Below are positions 48,177 to 56,454 of a DNA stretch of 64,000 bases, in pieces. The translations under genes and the position numbers were made by a program. The notes below the pieces were generated by a model that was not told the origin of the DNA, made no database searches, and saw nothing but the letters and a program-made list of their open reading frames with translations. The DNA comes from Bacteroidia bacterium. Its GTDB lineage: Bacteria > Bacteroidota > Bacteroidia > Chitinophagales > Saprospiraceae. The stretch is from positions 24,678 to 88,677 of the forward strand of contig JAUIKE010000007.1 of assembly GCA_030430845.1 (NCBI GenBank), written 5' to 3'. The first letter of the stretch is position 1. Each line of letters begins with the position of its first letter.

Positions 48177-49778
48177 ATGAAGGTTAAATTTTTTTTACTC
48201 CTTAACGTATTTTTTAGCCTGACTATTTTTGCCTGGGCCAACGGAAGCTTTCCTTTTATTATAGAATGTACCGGTGCCCTTGAACTCCTGCAGATTCACA
48301 GGATGGATAATAACCAAATCTTATTGGGCGGTACCTTTACCAATACTCTGTCCTATGAGAATCAAAATCTGGTTTCCAAAGGAGAGGAAGATGTTTTTTT
48401 AATGAGTCTGGGGCCGGAAGGGCAGTTACGCTGGCTGAAATCTTTTGGCGGCATTTTTGACGACGACCTGTCTTGTCTTTTCGTAGAAAATGAAACGATC
48501 TGGCTGGCAGGAGGCTTCAGAGATCGCGCCTTTTTTGATACCCTGGACCTTAGCTCTCCCGACGGTAGTCGTTCTCTTTTTTTATTGGAACTGAATAACC
48601 TTGGCCAGATCCTTTCGAACAAACAATTAGATAGTCCGGGGCTAAAGTCCATTACAGGCATTACGAAAAATAAAGATGGAGATGTGATTATCGGAGGGTA
48701 CTTCCGTGGTCAACTCGTTTTTGATGATGAGAGCCTAAATGCAGCAGGAAGAACTGATGGCATGGTGCTGAAATTGGATAGAGGCGATGAATGGTCTGTT
48801 GTTTTTCAGGCTGGGTTGAGTGGGAATTCGCGAATAGAACACCTGGTATATGATAGTACACAAAACTTAATTATTGGAGGCACCTTTGATGATCAATTGC
48901 TGTTAGGAGGAGATACCCTGACAGCCAATACATTGGATAAGGATGTATTCATAGCGTCCTTGAACACAGACGGGCAAGTACAATGGTCGCTCAAAGCAGG
49001 AGGTGTATTTGATAAAGAGCTTGTTCGTTTAGCAGTCGATACAATAGGCAATATATACGGAGCCGGGCAATTGGTCGGTGTTATGAAATTATCCGATAAT
49101 CTTAATATTCAAAGCCGGAATGGTAATACAGATGTGTACTGGTTTCAACTGAACTCCTCTGGCCAGCCGGTCAAGGCCGAAACCGTGGGCGGAACTGATG
49201 CGGAGGTGTTAACAGATTTATTGATCCACGATTCTTCTCTTTGGCTGTGCGGAAATTTTCAGGGCAGCTTTATGGCTGGTGATCAGCTTCTGGAGGCAGG
49301 TTTGACCGTCAGTAGTTTTTTGATCGAATTAAACCTTGAGTCAAAAGCAGTCAGGAGTGTAGAAAGTCTTTCTGCTTCGGTGGCCTCTTTTATTTACAGA
49401 TTATCACCCTTGGGGCCAAGCTCTGTTTTGGCTGGCGGAAGCTTTGGTGGTCAATTAGAAATAGGGGGGGGAAACTCAAATTCGGGAGGTTCTTTTTGGG
49501 GCTTCCTAACTGCTTTCGGCCCTCTATCCACCCGAGTAGAGGAAGCTCCCTTACTGAATATGCGTTTCTTTCCCAACCCTTTCCGAGATCAGCTCTTTTT
49601 TGAAAGCCCTCAGGAGATTAAGCAAATTTGGGTATTTGATAGCATGGGGAGATTGCGTTGGCAAAATAATGGACCGGCAAGTGCCTTGTCTTTTCCAATG
49701 TTAGAAAAAGGTATTTACCAGATTATGATAAAGGCAAGGAATGGCCAAATTGGAAGGGAATGGGTCGTTAAACAATAA
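48177..49778 (+). CDS. Secreted beta-propeller-like protein with T9SS sorting domain, 533 aa
   Basis: Signal peptide FFLLLNVFFSLTIFAWANG. The body has about seven similar blades with the pattern 'GGTF ... D(V/G)(F/M)... L ... G' (IIGGTFDDQLLLGGD, IYGAGQLVGVMKLSD, LCGNFQGSFMAGD), matching SBBP-type propeller repeats. The final 75 residues are a type A T9SS domain (MRFFPNPFRDQLFFE ... EKGIYQIMI). The earlier in-frame start (48105) lies within the 48098 palindrome and is not used. Role unknown; exported. Confidence 0.88.
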   Translation: MKVKFFLLLNVFFSLTIFAWANGSFPFIIECTGALELLQIHRMDNNQILLGGTFTNTLSYENQNLVSKGEEDVFLMSLGPEGQLRWLKSFGGIFDDDLSCLFVENETIWLAGGFRDRAFFDTLDLSSPDGSRSLFLLELNNLGQILSNKQLDSPGLKSITGITKNKDGDVIIGGYFRGQLVFDDESLNAAGRTDGMVLKLDRGDEWSVVFQAGLSGNSRIEHLVYDSTQNLIIGGTFDDQLLLGGDTLTANTLDKDVFIASLNTDGQVQWSLKAGGVFDKELVRLAVDTIGNIYGAGQLVGVMKLSDNLNIQSRNGNTDVYWFQLNSSGQPVKAETVGGTDAEVLTDLLIHDSSLWLCGNFQGSFMAGDQLLEAGLTVSSFLIELNLESKAVRSVESLSASVASFIYRLSPLGPSSVLAGGSFGGQLEIGGGNSNSGGSFWGFLTAFGPLSTRVEEAPLLNMRFFPNPFRDQLFFESPQEIKQIWVFDSMGRLRWQNNGPASALSFPMLEKGIYQIMIKARNGQIGREWVVKQ

Positions 49779-49834
49779 AGAATGGGGCTGTTTCATCCCC
49801 CTGAGGCGGATGAAACAGCCCCATTCTTTATTGT
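49772..49834. terminator. Hairpin with 27-bp perfect arms containing both stop codons
   Basis: ACAATAAAGAATGGGGCTG... (49772-49798) and its complement (49808-49834), loop CCCTGAGGC. The stop of each convergent gene lies inside an arm. The inner GGGGCTGTTTCATCC resembles the hairpin at 15422. Confidence 0.87.
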
Positions 49835-50871
49835 AAATCTACTTTTACCACATACATATCTGCCGTCATGTAAAGAGTGGACTCTTCTTCATTCAACGCA
49901 CAATTAGCCGTTGCCTGGCCGGTTGAGATAGTACCCAAATGTTCTCCTTCCGGGTTGAAAATGAATACACCTCCCGGGCCGGTAGCAAAGATTATGCCTC
50001 GCTTGTTTACTTTTAAGCCGTCCGGTAAGCCAGGCTTGGAAGCTACTAAATTGGTGGCGTCAAAAAGCACCCGACCATTTACAAAGTTTTTTTGTTCATC
50101 GAGCTCATATACCATCCAAATGGCCCGTTCGGGATCGGAATTAGCAACATAGCATTTAGAATAATCCGGACTAAAAGCAATACCATTGGGGCGGGATAAC
50201 TCATTGGTTTGTAAAAAAACTTCCCCTTCCGGTGAGACGCGATAGACTCCCTGGTAAGGGATTTCCTTGGCGGGGTCCTCCATGTTTTTTTCAAGCCCGT
50301 AAGGTGGATCCGTGAAATAAAGGTGCCCATCTTGGTCAAAAGCGGCATCGTTGGGACTATTGAACCGCCGGCCCTCATATTGATCGGCAAGGGTGATAAA
50401 ATCCGCTTTTGGCAAATTGAGGGGGGCATTCATTATTGCCATACGTCGATCACCATGTTGGCAGAGAACCAACTGGCCTTCAGGGTTTAACAGGAGTCCA
50501 TTCGAACCTGTTTCGCCGCCTCTTGCAACATCAGAGGTATAGCCCGATGGTTGCAGATATATGGAAGAACCCTCATCTGCTTTCCAGCTATAGATGGTAT
50601 TCTGAGGTACATCTGACCAGATCAATCTCTGTTGGTCTTCCAGCCATAGGGGACCTTCCGACCAGACGAAGCCCTCTGCAAGAATTTGAATATTGGCATT
50701 CGTGTCTACAATTTCATGCAGTCTTTCATCCAGTACGATGATCTCTCCCAAGGTTTTGAATTCGGTTGTATCGGTTGTTGAAGTATCAGATGTATTTTCT
50801 TTAGGAGCTTGTTCACAAGAGAAGAAGCTTAATAGGACTAGGCAAAGCAGCAGGTATCGCATTTTTTCCAT
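49828..50871 (-). CDS. SMP-30/gluconolactonase-type lipoprotein, 347 aa
   Basis: Lipobox LSFFSCEQ (Cys19). The SMP-30/LRE beta-propeller is visible as EGFVWSEGPLWLEDQQRLIW, SNGLLLNPEGQLVLCQHGDR, NSPNDAAFDQDGHLYFTDPPY and NELSRPNGIAFSPDYSKCYV, containing the metal-binding Glu, Asn and Asp. It should hydrolyse a sugar lactone outside the inner membrane. Monocistronic. Confidence 0.93.
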   Translation of the reverse strand: MEKMRYLLLCLVLLSFFSCEQAPKENTSDTSTTDTTEFKTLGEIIVLDERLHEIVDTNANIQILAEGFVWSEGPLWLEDQQRLIWSDVPQNTIYSWKADEGSSIYLQPSGYTSDVARGGETGSNGLLLNPEGQLVLCQHGDRRMAIMNAPLNLPKADFITLADQYEGRRFNSPNDAAFDQDGHLYFTDPPYGLEKNMEDPAKEIPYQGVYRVSPEGEVFLQTNELSRPNGIAFSPDYSKCYVANSDPERAIWMVYELDEQKNFVNGRVLFDATNLVASKPGLPDGLKVNKRGIIFATGPGGVFIFNPEGEHLGTISTGQATANCALNEEESTLYMTADMYVVKVDLQ

Positions 50872-50909
50872 TTTAAATTAGCTTTGCTAAAGATAAACAA
50901 TCCATTGGG

Positions 50910-50965
50910 AAATTAAGCGTATGATTGTTTGCGGTTACAGCCACAAACAATCATACGCTTAATTT
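50910..50965. repeat. Inverted repeat, 22-bp perfect arms
   Basis: AAATTAAGCGTATGATTGTT... (50910-50931) and its complement (50944-50965), loop of 12. It is 90 bp beyond the glucosaminidase stop and 40 bp upstream of the SMP-30 start. Confidence 0.7.
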
Positions 50966-51055
50966 AGCTACTTTTTGGGGCGTGGAAAATATTGCCCGGC
51001 CCAAAAGGACCACAATAATCGAAGGCGAAGGCCGATTTTCTTATTTGCTGAAACT

Positions 51056-51988
51056 TTATTGATTGTCATATTGATAGAGTTTTAGATCTTCGATCAGGCC
51101 GATGATTTTAGGTGCATAATTTTTGTCAGTTGCATAACCGGCTTTTTTAAGGCCATAAGCCCAGCCTTTATAATCGCTTGATTTCAAACTTTTCAGAGGT
51201 TTGTATCTGTTGGACTGCAGTAAAATGCTGTGGGCTCGGTAGCTCTCCCAGGCATTTTTGTATTTGCGGAAGAAGTCTTTATGCGAATCATCTGTGAAAT
51301 TGCTACAGTGTCCCTTTCCGCAGGTTTTTGAAAAGCACTTGATGCCGAAATGATTGTTGTTGTGCACGGCTAATCTGCTTTCACCTACATTACTTTCCAA
51401 CAAGCCCTGGGCCAATTTGATACTGGCTGGGATACCGTATTTTTCCATTTCTTTTTGAGCAACCTTGAAATACCGTTTTACATAGACTTGCTGCTTTTTT
51501 CTCTTAGCCGCTTTGGCCGGATCCATTCCTAATGGGTCATCGAAGCCGAGGTTGGAATAGGTGTTAGCGAGATTGTCACCACCCTGAGTAGCTTTTTTTT
51601 GACTGGAGGCAATCTGCGAAACATTTTCGGAGGCCGGTACTTTTTGGGGTGCCGGATTATCCACCTTCGGTGCTTGCCGGCTTGGATTACTCGCCGTTCT
51701 TCCGGACAGCATGGATGTATTAATTGCTTTGATGCTTTCGTCTTCTTGCTTTCCGGGGCTTTGCGATGAAAACAAACGGGTAGGAATAGCAATATTGGAT
51801 TCCTGTAGTCCCTGACGAGCATTGAATTGCATATCAATGCTCAGGTCTTTTTGACTCAGGATGATCCCCGCCGCGATGAATATGACAGGCTTTGCCCAGT
51901 GCCGGCGTACTTGATGAAGCAAATAACCGCTCCGAATCATCGAGCGGTAGGATCTGAAACGACTGTGTTGAGTAAAATTATTTGACAT
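51056..51988 (-). CDS. Membrane-anchored glucosaminidase (FlgJ-like), 310 aa
   Basis: A short cytoplasmic tail and one span (PVIFIAAGIILS, about 36-48), a Ser/Asn/Pro-rich linker (about 75-160), then the glucosaminidase domain (about 180-305): KYGIPASIKLAQGLLESNVG with the catalytic Glu, NNNHFGIKCFSKTCGKG, FRKYKNAWESYRAHSIL, and AYGLKKAGYATDKNYAPKII. It hydrolyses peptidoglycan glycan chains. Two tandem palindromes lie just upstream at 52014-52044. Confidence 0.93.
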   Translation of the reverse strand: MSNNFTQHSRFRSYRSMIRSGYLLHQVRRHWAKPVIFIAAGIILSQKDLSIDMQFNARQGLQESNIAIPTRLFSSQSPGKQEDESIKAINTSMLSGRTASNPSRQAPKVDNPAPQKVPASENVSQIASSQKKATQGGDNLANTYSNLGFDDPLGMDPAKAAKRKKQQVYVKRYFKVAQKEMEKYGIPASIKLAQGLLESNVGESRLAVHNNNHFGIKCFSKTCGKGHCSNFTDDSHKDFFRKYKNAWESYRAHSILLQSNRYKPLKSLKSSDYKGWAYGLKKAGYATDKNYAPKIIGLIEDLKLYQYDNQ

Positions 51989-52013
51989 AGCAGGCTTTAT
52001 TTTTTGGCAAATT

Positions 52014-52044
52014 AAACAAATTGTTTAAAACAAACAAATTGTTT
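52014..52044 (-). promoter_or_regulatory. Tandem AAACAAATTGTTT sites upstream of the glucosaminidase gene
   Basis: AAACAAATTGTTT at 52014-52026 and again at 52032-52044 (18-bp period). Each is a 6+6 palindrome around one base. Position 26-56 bp upstream of the start suits an operator or promoter-overlapping site. Confidence 0.4.
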
Positions 52045-52074
52045 CAAAAAGTTTTTTTCATTCCTTTGTGAACA

Positions 52075-52128
52075 GAACTGATTTATACTTATTGGCCCTG
52101 GGCGAGGCCAATAAGTATAAATCAGTTC
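52075..52128. repeat. Inverted repeat, 23-bp perfect arms, between divergent genes
   Basis: GAACTGATTTATACTTATTG... (52075-52097) and its complement (52106-52128), loop CTGGGCGA. The flanking genes start at 51988 (-) and 52293 (+), so it lies in a promoter region, not at a gene end. The rest of the 304-bp gap shows no gene. Confidence 0.75.
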
Positions 52129-52292
52129 ATAGGTCAGAAGCCTGCGAGTCTGTTAAAATTGTATTAAAAAATCAGATAGCTGCACCCTTTTAGAATTTCA
52201 AGCCGTCTCTTGTGATATAGACAAAAAACTCACAACACACTCTCCTTGGTTCCGGTATAAGATTTTTCACCCATAATTATAAAACTGTTATT

Positions 52293-52667
52293 ATGAAACG
52301 ATTCACCGGAATGTTTTTAGCACTTGCCTTTTTAATGGTCGGAACATTGGCAACGGCCGCACCAAACCTCAATGATGCACCTGAAGAGCCCAAAATTACC
52401 TCAGAGACTGTTGATTATAAGGCCATCAAACTCCAGTTGGTTAACTTGCAAAAAGAGACAACGGTTGTCAAATTAGAGGATATGTCAGGTACGGAGTATT
52501 ACAAGCGCATTGTTAAGGATCACAATGGATTTGCCAGAAGGCTGGATTTGAATGAACTGGACAATGGCCGGTATATGTTGAAGATCGAGCGCAATGGACA
52601 GGAGTGGGTTCAGGTCGTTTTAGTAGAAGATGATGGTATTCGATTGTCTGGTTTTGTTTCAAAATAA
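52293..52667 (+). CDS. Small secreted protein with beta-sandwich-like domain, 124 aa
   Basis: Signal peptide FTGMFLALAFLMVGTLATAAP (first 23 residues). The mature part, KLQLVNLQKETTVVKLEDM ... LNELDNGRYMLKIERNGQEW, has the 'L(x)nGxY' strand typical of T9SS-tail and similar Ig-like folds, but lacks a full sorting domain. Function unknown. A hairpin closes it at 52675; OmpH follows. Confidence 0.75.
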   Translation: MKRFTGMFLALAFLMVGTLATAAPNLNDAPEEPKITSETVDYKAIKLQLVNLQKETTVVKLEDMSGTEYYKRIVKDHNGFARRLDLNELDNGRYMLKIERNGQEWVQVVLVEDDGIRLSGFVSK

Positions 52668-52674
52668 GAGAATA

Positions 52675-52705
52675 AAAGAATTGCGGTCTCCGGCCGCGGT
52701 TCTTT
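52675..52705 (+). terminator. G-U-paired hairpin terminator
   Basis: AAAGAATTGCGG pairs with CCGCGGTTCTTT with two T-G wobbles, loop TCTCCGG. Confidence 0.55.
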
Positions 52706-52753
52706 CACCTATTAATCTTTGGTTAAAAATTAGCATAGTTTCAAATGGTCGAT

Positions 52754-52761
52754 TACCTTTG
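52754..52761 (+). promoter_or_regulatory. -7 promoter element for the ompH gene
   Basis: TACCTTTG matches TAnnTTTG 27 bp before the ATG at 52789. No clear -33 TTG at correct spacing. Confidence 0.4.
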
Positions 52762-52788
52762 TAGCGTTTTAAAATCAAGTAATTAGCT

Positions 52789-53295
52789 ATGAAGAAAATA
52801 TTTTTTATTGTTTTACTTTTTGCAGCTGTATCTTTTCAAGCTTCAGCTCAAAAATACGGTCATTTGAACTTTGGTAATCTTATTGCGGCCATGCCCGATA
52901 CGAAAGCTGCCGATACACAATTGGAAACTTACCAGAAGGATTTGGTGACCAAAGGAGAAAATATGGTGAAGGCCTTCCAGGAGAAATATGGCCAGTTTGT
53001 TTCTGATGTGCAGAGCGGTGCCTTGGCTCCAAAAGATCAGCAAACGAAGCAAATGGCTCTTCAAAAAGAGCAGCAGACGATCCTTGATTACGAAAACGAG
53101 GTTATCCAAAAGGTTCAGGAAAAACGCCAGGAGCTGCTCAAGCCGATTATCGATAAGGCACAAAAAGCCATTGATGATTACGCCAAAACAAACGGTTATG
53201 AGATGATCTTCGACACTAGTGTTTTCAATGCTGTGCTGTTTGTACAAGATGGTGATGACCTGATGGCTGCAATCAAGGCTAAGCTAGGATTGTAA
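52789..53295 (+). CDS. OmpH/Skp-family periplasmic chaperone, 168 aa
   Basis: Signal peptide IFFIVLLFAAVSFQASAQ, then KYGHLNFGNLIAAMPDTKAAD, a long charged coiled-coil hairpin (about 50-120), and the OmpH end DYAKTNGYEMIFDTSVFNAVL. A trimeric holdase that carries unfolded outer-membrane proteins through the periplasm. Confidence 0.93.
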   Translation: MKKIFFIVLLFAAVSFQASAQKYGHLNFGNLIAAMPDTKAADTQLETYQKDLVTKGENMVKAFQEKYGQFVSDVQSGALAPKDQQTKQMALQKEQQTILDYENEVIQKVQEKRQELLKPIIDKAQKAIDDYAKTNGYEMIFDTSVFNAVLFVQDGDDLMAAIKAKLGL

Positions 53296-53351
53296 TAAAT
53301 CATCTTTTATCAAAATATGAGTCTTGTAGGCAATTTATAAATCCTATTTAG

Positions 53352-53383
53352 GTTCGTTGTTCGCGATTAAACGAACAATGAAC
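53352..53383. terminator. Hairpin between convergent ompH and protease genes
   Basis: GTTCGTTGTTCG pairs with CGAACAATGAAC with one mismatch, loop of eight. Confidence 0.5.
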
Positions 53384-53472
53384 AACTAATTGAAAATCAA
53401 GGTTTAGTTGAATAGTCTATTGTCTTAAACCCTCTATTGAAAAATAAGGGATGACTCATGTTTTGCCTTTTT

Positions 53473-54630
53473 TTAATTCCTCCGTATCCAACTTCTGGAT
53501 TTATCTACCTTTTCCAGGTATTGATTCAAGGCCGGATAGTCGACCAAGCCCACAAAGCGGCCTTTCTCAAAAACAGGAAGCACAGAGAGTTCCGATTCCT
53601 GCATTTTGTCCATAGCGGATTTGGCCGTATCGTTTTTTACGAGGGTAGAAGGGTAGGGGAGCATATATTTTTTCACCGATGCTCCAAAATCTTTTTTCTT
53701 TAAAGCGGCTCGTATTTTTTCTTCGGTCAACAGCCCCACTATGCTATGCCATTTATCAAAGACTACAAAATTTTTCTCTTTTCCTTGTCCATAGGTTTCT
53801 ACGACCATTTCCATCAGGGTATTCGAATAAATAGGCGAAGGATTCCGGCGGAGTAATTCTGCCACGGAGGCTTGTTCTAAAAGATAGCTGAACCGAACAT
53901 ATCGATATTCATTGGAAGCCGACACAAATACAAATAAGCCGATAAAGGCAATCATGAAACTCATTTTTACGGAGCCTATTTCCATTTCTGTGAGTCCCAT
54001 AAAAATAAAGGCAATGGCAATCGATTGGCCAATAAACATGGATATGCGGGTCGCTTTTCGCCGGCTGAGTCGGGTAGAAAGGAGGGCTCGCAAAATTCGA
54101 CCGCCGTCCATCGGAAAAGCCGGCAAAAGATTAAAAACTGCCAGAATAATGTTCAGAAAAAGTACAAAAAACAACAGCCGGTCCGTCAGGCTCAGGCTAT
54201 GTACAAATACATTACTGCTGGGCATAACGGATCCGAGCAACTGCATTTGCTTTTGGCTGGTCGAAAAAAAGTAATAAGGGGATAATAAAATGGCAATGGC
54301 AATATTGACAAGAGGGCCTGCCGCCGCCACTAAAAATTCGTGAATGGGCTTTTCCGGTAATTTGCTCAGTCGTGCAATACCGCCAATAGGTGAAAGAATG
54401 ATGTCTTTAGTGGTCACTCCAAAACGTCGGGCAGTAAGAGCGTGACCAAATTCATGCAGGAGCACACAGAGGAATAAGGAGGCAACTAAGGCCAAAAACC
54501 AGAGTACCGACATCCATCCTCCACCTTGGCTTATACCCCAATAAACCGCTCCCAAAAGAACGAATGCGAAGGTCCAGTGTAATTCAACGGGGATGTCAAA
54601 AATTCGGGCGATTCTCAGGGAGCCTTTCAT
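53473..54630 (-). CDS. Site-2-type M50 metalloprotease with CBS pair, 385 aa
   Basis: Four to six membrane spans. Zinc motif LLHEFGHALTARRFGV (HExxH) in the first half and the second motif NLLPAFPMDGGRILRAL. Two CBS motifs occupy the C-terminal third (about 250-380; IVGLLTEEKIRAALKKK, LSVLPVFEKGRFVGLVD), so cleavage of a membrane protein may be gated by adenine nucleotides. Monocistronic, with an element upstream and a convergent gene downstream. Confidence 0.94.
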   Translation of the reverse strand: MKGSLRIARIFDIPVELHWTFAFVLLGAVYWGISQGGGWMSVLWFLALVASLFLCVLLHEFGHALTARRFGVTTKDIILSPIGGIARLSKLPEKPIHEFLVAAAGPLVNIAIAILLSPYYFFSTSQKQMQLLGSVMPSSNVFVHSLSLTDRLLFFVLFLNIILAVFNLLPAFPMDGGRILRALLSTRLSRRKATRISMFIGQSIAIAFIFMGLTEMEIGSVKMSFMIAFIGLFVFVSASNEYRYVRFSYLLEQASVAELLRRNPSPIYSNTLMEMVVETYGQGKEKNFVVFDKWHSIVGLLTEEKIRAALKKKDFGASVKKYMLPYPSTLVKNDTAKSAMDKMQESELSVLPVFEKGRFVGLVDYPALNQYLEKVDKSRSWIRRN

Positions 54631-54643
54631 AAATTATTTTTTC

Positions 54644-54811
54644 TAGCAGGGGTTGTGTAAAAACTCGTTCCTCGTTTTTACACCCCCCTTAAAATTTTGT
54701 TTAGGAGGTCATTTGAATAAAAAAACGAAGTTTTTTTATTCAAATGACCTCCTAAAAGAATATTATTGGTTGGGGAAAAAGGCCGAAGGACTTTTTACAC
54801 AACCCCTGCTA
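54644..54811 (-). repeat. Composite A-B-A palindromic element, - orientation, B stem variant
   Basis: A-ii 54649-54688 (GGGGTTGTGTAAAAACTCG ...), B 54703-54753 with 24-nt perfect arms reading AGGAGGTCATTTGAATAAAA and loop GAA, A-i 54768-54806. Flanks TAGCA (54644) and TGCTA (54811 end) are inverted. Inside the B stem GTTTTAAG of other copies has become ATTTGAAT in both arms. Confidence 0.88.
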
Positions 54812-54819
54812 ATACTCGC

Positions 54820-56007
54820 TTACCCAATAGACTCCAGCGAATTTTTCCAGATAGGAAGGTATAGCTGGCCCTTCAGGATGTTTCTTGAAATAACGATTCG
54901 TTGAACTTCCGAAGTACCTTCATAGATTTGCGTGATCTTTGCATCCCGCATCAGGCGTTCAACATGATATTCTTTTACAAAGCCGTATCCGCCATGGATT
55001 TGAACCGCTTCTACAGTATGGCGCATAGCGACTTCGGAGGCAAAGAGCTTCGCCATAGCACTAGCGGTCGAATAATCCATTTTCTGATCCTTTAGCCAGG
55101 CAGAGCGATAAACCATTAGTTTGGCTGCTTCTATCTCGGTGGCCATATCTGCCAGCTTGAACGCAATAGCCTGATGCCTGCTAATGGGTTTTCCAAAAGC
55201 TTCTCTTTCTTTGGAATAGGCCAGTGCCAGTTCATAAGCGCCCCCGGCAATGCCCAATGCCTGAGCTGCAATACCGATCCGTCCGCCCGAAAGCGTTTTC
55301 ATAGCAAATTTAAAACCGAAACCATCCTCTCCAATGCGGTTTTCCTTGGGTACTTTCACATCGGTATACATAATGGTATGGGTATCAGAAGAGCGGATTC
55401 CTAATTTATCTTCTTTGGCTCCGATAGAAACTCCCTCCCAACCGGTTTCAACGATAAAGGCATTGATCCCCTTATGGCCCAGATCCGGGTTGGTTTGCGC
55501 GATCACCAGATGCACCTGGGAGGTACCTCCATTGGTGATCCAGTTTTTGGTTCCGTTCAGTAAGTAATGATCACCTTTATCTACAGCCGTTGTTCTTTGG
55601 CTGGTGGCATCACTTCCTGCTTCCGGCTCAGAAAGGCAGAAAGAACCGATCCATTCACCGGCGGCTAATTTGGGCAGGTATTTGGCTTTCTGTTCTTCGG
55701 TTCCAAATGTTTCGATGCCCCAACAAACAAGGGAGTTATTTACAGACATGATCACGGAGCAGGAGTTGTCTACCTTCGAAATTTCTTCCATGGCTAGTAC
55801 ATAAGATAGTGAATCCATACCGCCACCGCCGTACTCGGGAGATACCATCATACCCAGGAATCCCAATTCTGCCATTTTTCGGACTTGCTCTTTTGGGTAA
55901 AGCATATCGCGATCTCTTTCAATGACACCGGGTTTTAATTCTTTTTGAGCAAAATCTCTGGCCGCTTCCTGAACTGCCAGGTGCTCTTCTTGTAGTTCAA
56001 ATATCAT
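54820..56007 (-). CDS. Acyl-CoA dehydrogenase, standard length, 395 aa
   Basis: FAD-dependent enzyme of fatty-acid or branched-chain oxidation. LGFLGMMVSPEYGGGGMDSL, CLSEPEAGSDATSQRTTA, NGTKNWITNGGTSQVHLV, GRIGIAAQALGIAGGAYELA, and catalytic Glu in TQIYEGTSEVQRIVISR. The pattern fits short-chain (butyryl-CoA) enzymes. I use the ATG at 56007 (MIFELQEEHLAVQ); the longer frame overlaps the operator-like palindrome at 56041. Confidence 0.94.
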   Translation of the reverse strand: MIFELQEEHLAVQEAARDFAQKELKPGVIERDRDMLYPKEQVRKMAELGFLGMMVSPEYGGGGMDSLSYVLAMEEISKVDNSCSVIMSVNNSLVCWGIETFGTEEQKAKYLPKLAAGEWIGSFCLSEPEAGSDATSQRTTAVDKGDHYLLNGTKNWITNGGTSQVHLVIAQTNPDLGHKGINAFIVETGWEGVSIGAKEDKLGIRSSDTHTIMYTDVKVPKENRIGEDGFGFKFAMKTLSGGRIGIAAQALGIAGGAYELALAYSKEREAFGKPISRHQAIAFKLADMATEIEAAKLMVYRSAWLKDQKMDYSTASAMAKLFASEVAMRHTVEAVQIHGGYGFVKEYHVERLMRDAKITQIYEGTSEVQRIVISRNILKGQLYLPIWKNSLESIG

Positions 56008-56040
56008 AAAAGAAGTGGTTTTATTGGTTGTAGAAATTTT

Positions 56041-56056
56041 TAGCGAAATTACGCTA
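56041..56056 (-). promoter_or_regulatory. Palindrome TAGCGAAATTACGCTA upstream of acyl-CoA dehydrogenase
   Basis: Perfect 5-bp outer arms (TAGCG/CGCTA) 34 bp before the ATG, related to the paired sites at 21780 and 21842 before the other acyl-CoA dehydrogenase. Confidence 0.5.
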
Positions 56057-56098
56057 AATATCACAAAAATTCTAACAAGGAAAGGACATAGAAGTTCT

Positions 56099-56146
56099 AA
56101 AAGCTCTGAGATCATTTGCCAGGCGGCAAATGATCTCAGAGCTTTT
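56099..56146. terminator. Hairpin with 22-bp perfect arms after the DUF4286 gene
   Basis: AAAAGCTCTGAGATCATTTG... (56099-56120) and its complement (56125-56146), loop AGGC. Ends the glmS-to-DUF4286 transcription block on the - strand. Confidence 0.8.
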
Positions 56147-56151
56147 AAGTA

Positions 56152-56454
56152 CTATAAAATCTCCATGGCGGTTGGGAAAAAGACAAGTTTGTTTGGAAAC
56201 TGCTGAAGGAGTTTAATTTGCAAGGATTGTTCTTTTTCAGTACGGAAATCTTCGAGTTGTTTTTTGTTTTGGCAAAAAAGCTGTAGGGCATAGGTAATGC
56301 CGTCTTTTTCATCGAGATCCAGCAGCTTGCAAAGTTTCGGTTCCGACAACTGGGTGGAACGCTCTATGAGCGGAATGAATTCACCCTGCATCCATTGCAG
56401 CCATTCTGCTTTTATGCTGTTATCAATTTTGATGGTAAGATTGTACAGGATCAT
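56152..56454 (-). CDS. DUF4286 protein, 100 aa
   Basis: Matches DUF4286: MILYNLTIKIDNSIKAEWLQ, then KLCKLLDLDEKDGITYALQL and the end FPNKLVFFPTAMEIL. A ferredoxin-like or dimeric beta-alpha fold, role unknown. Its start overlaps the murA stop by 4 bp. Confidence 0.88.
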   Translation of the reverse strand: MILYNLTIKIDNSIKAEWLQWMQGEFIPLIERSTQLSEPKLCKLLDLDEKDGITYALQLFCQNKKQLEDFRTEKEQSLQIKLLQQFPNKLVFFPTAMEIL

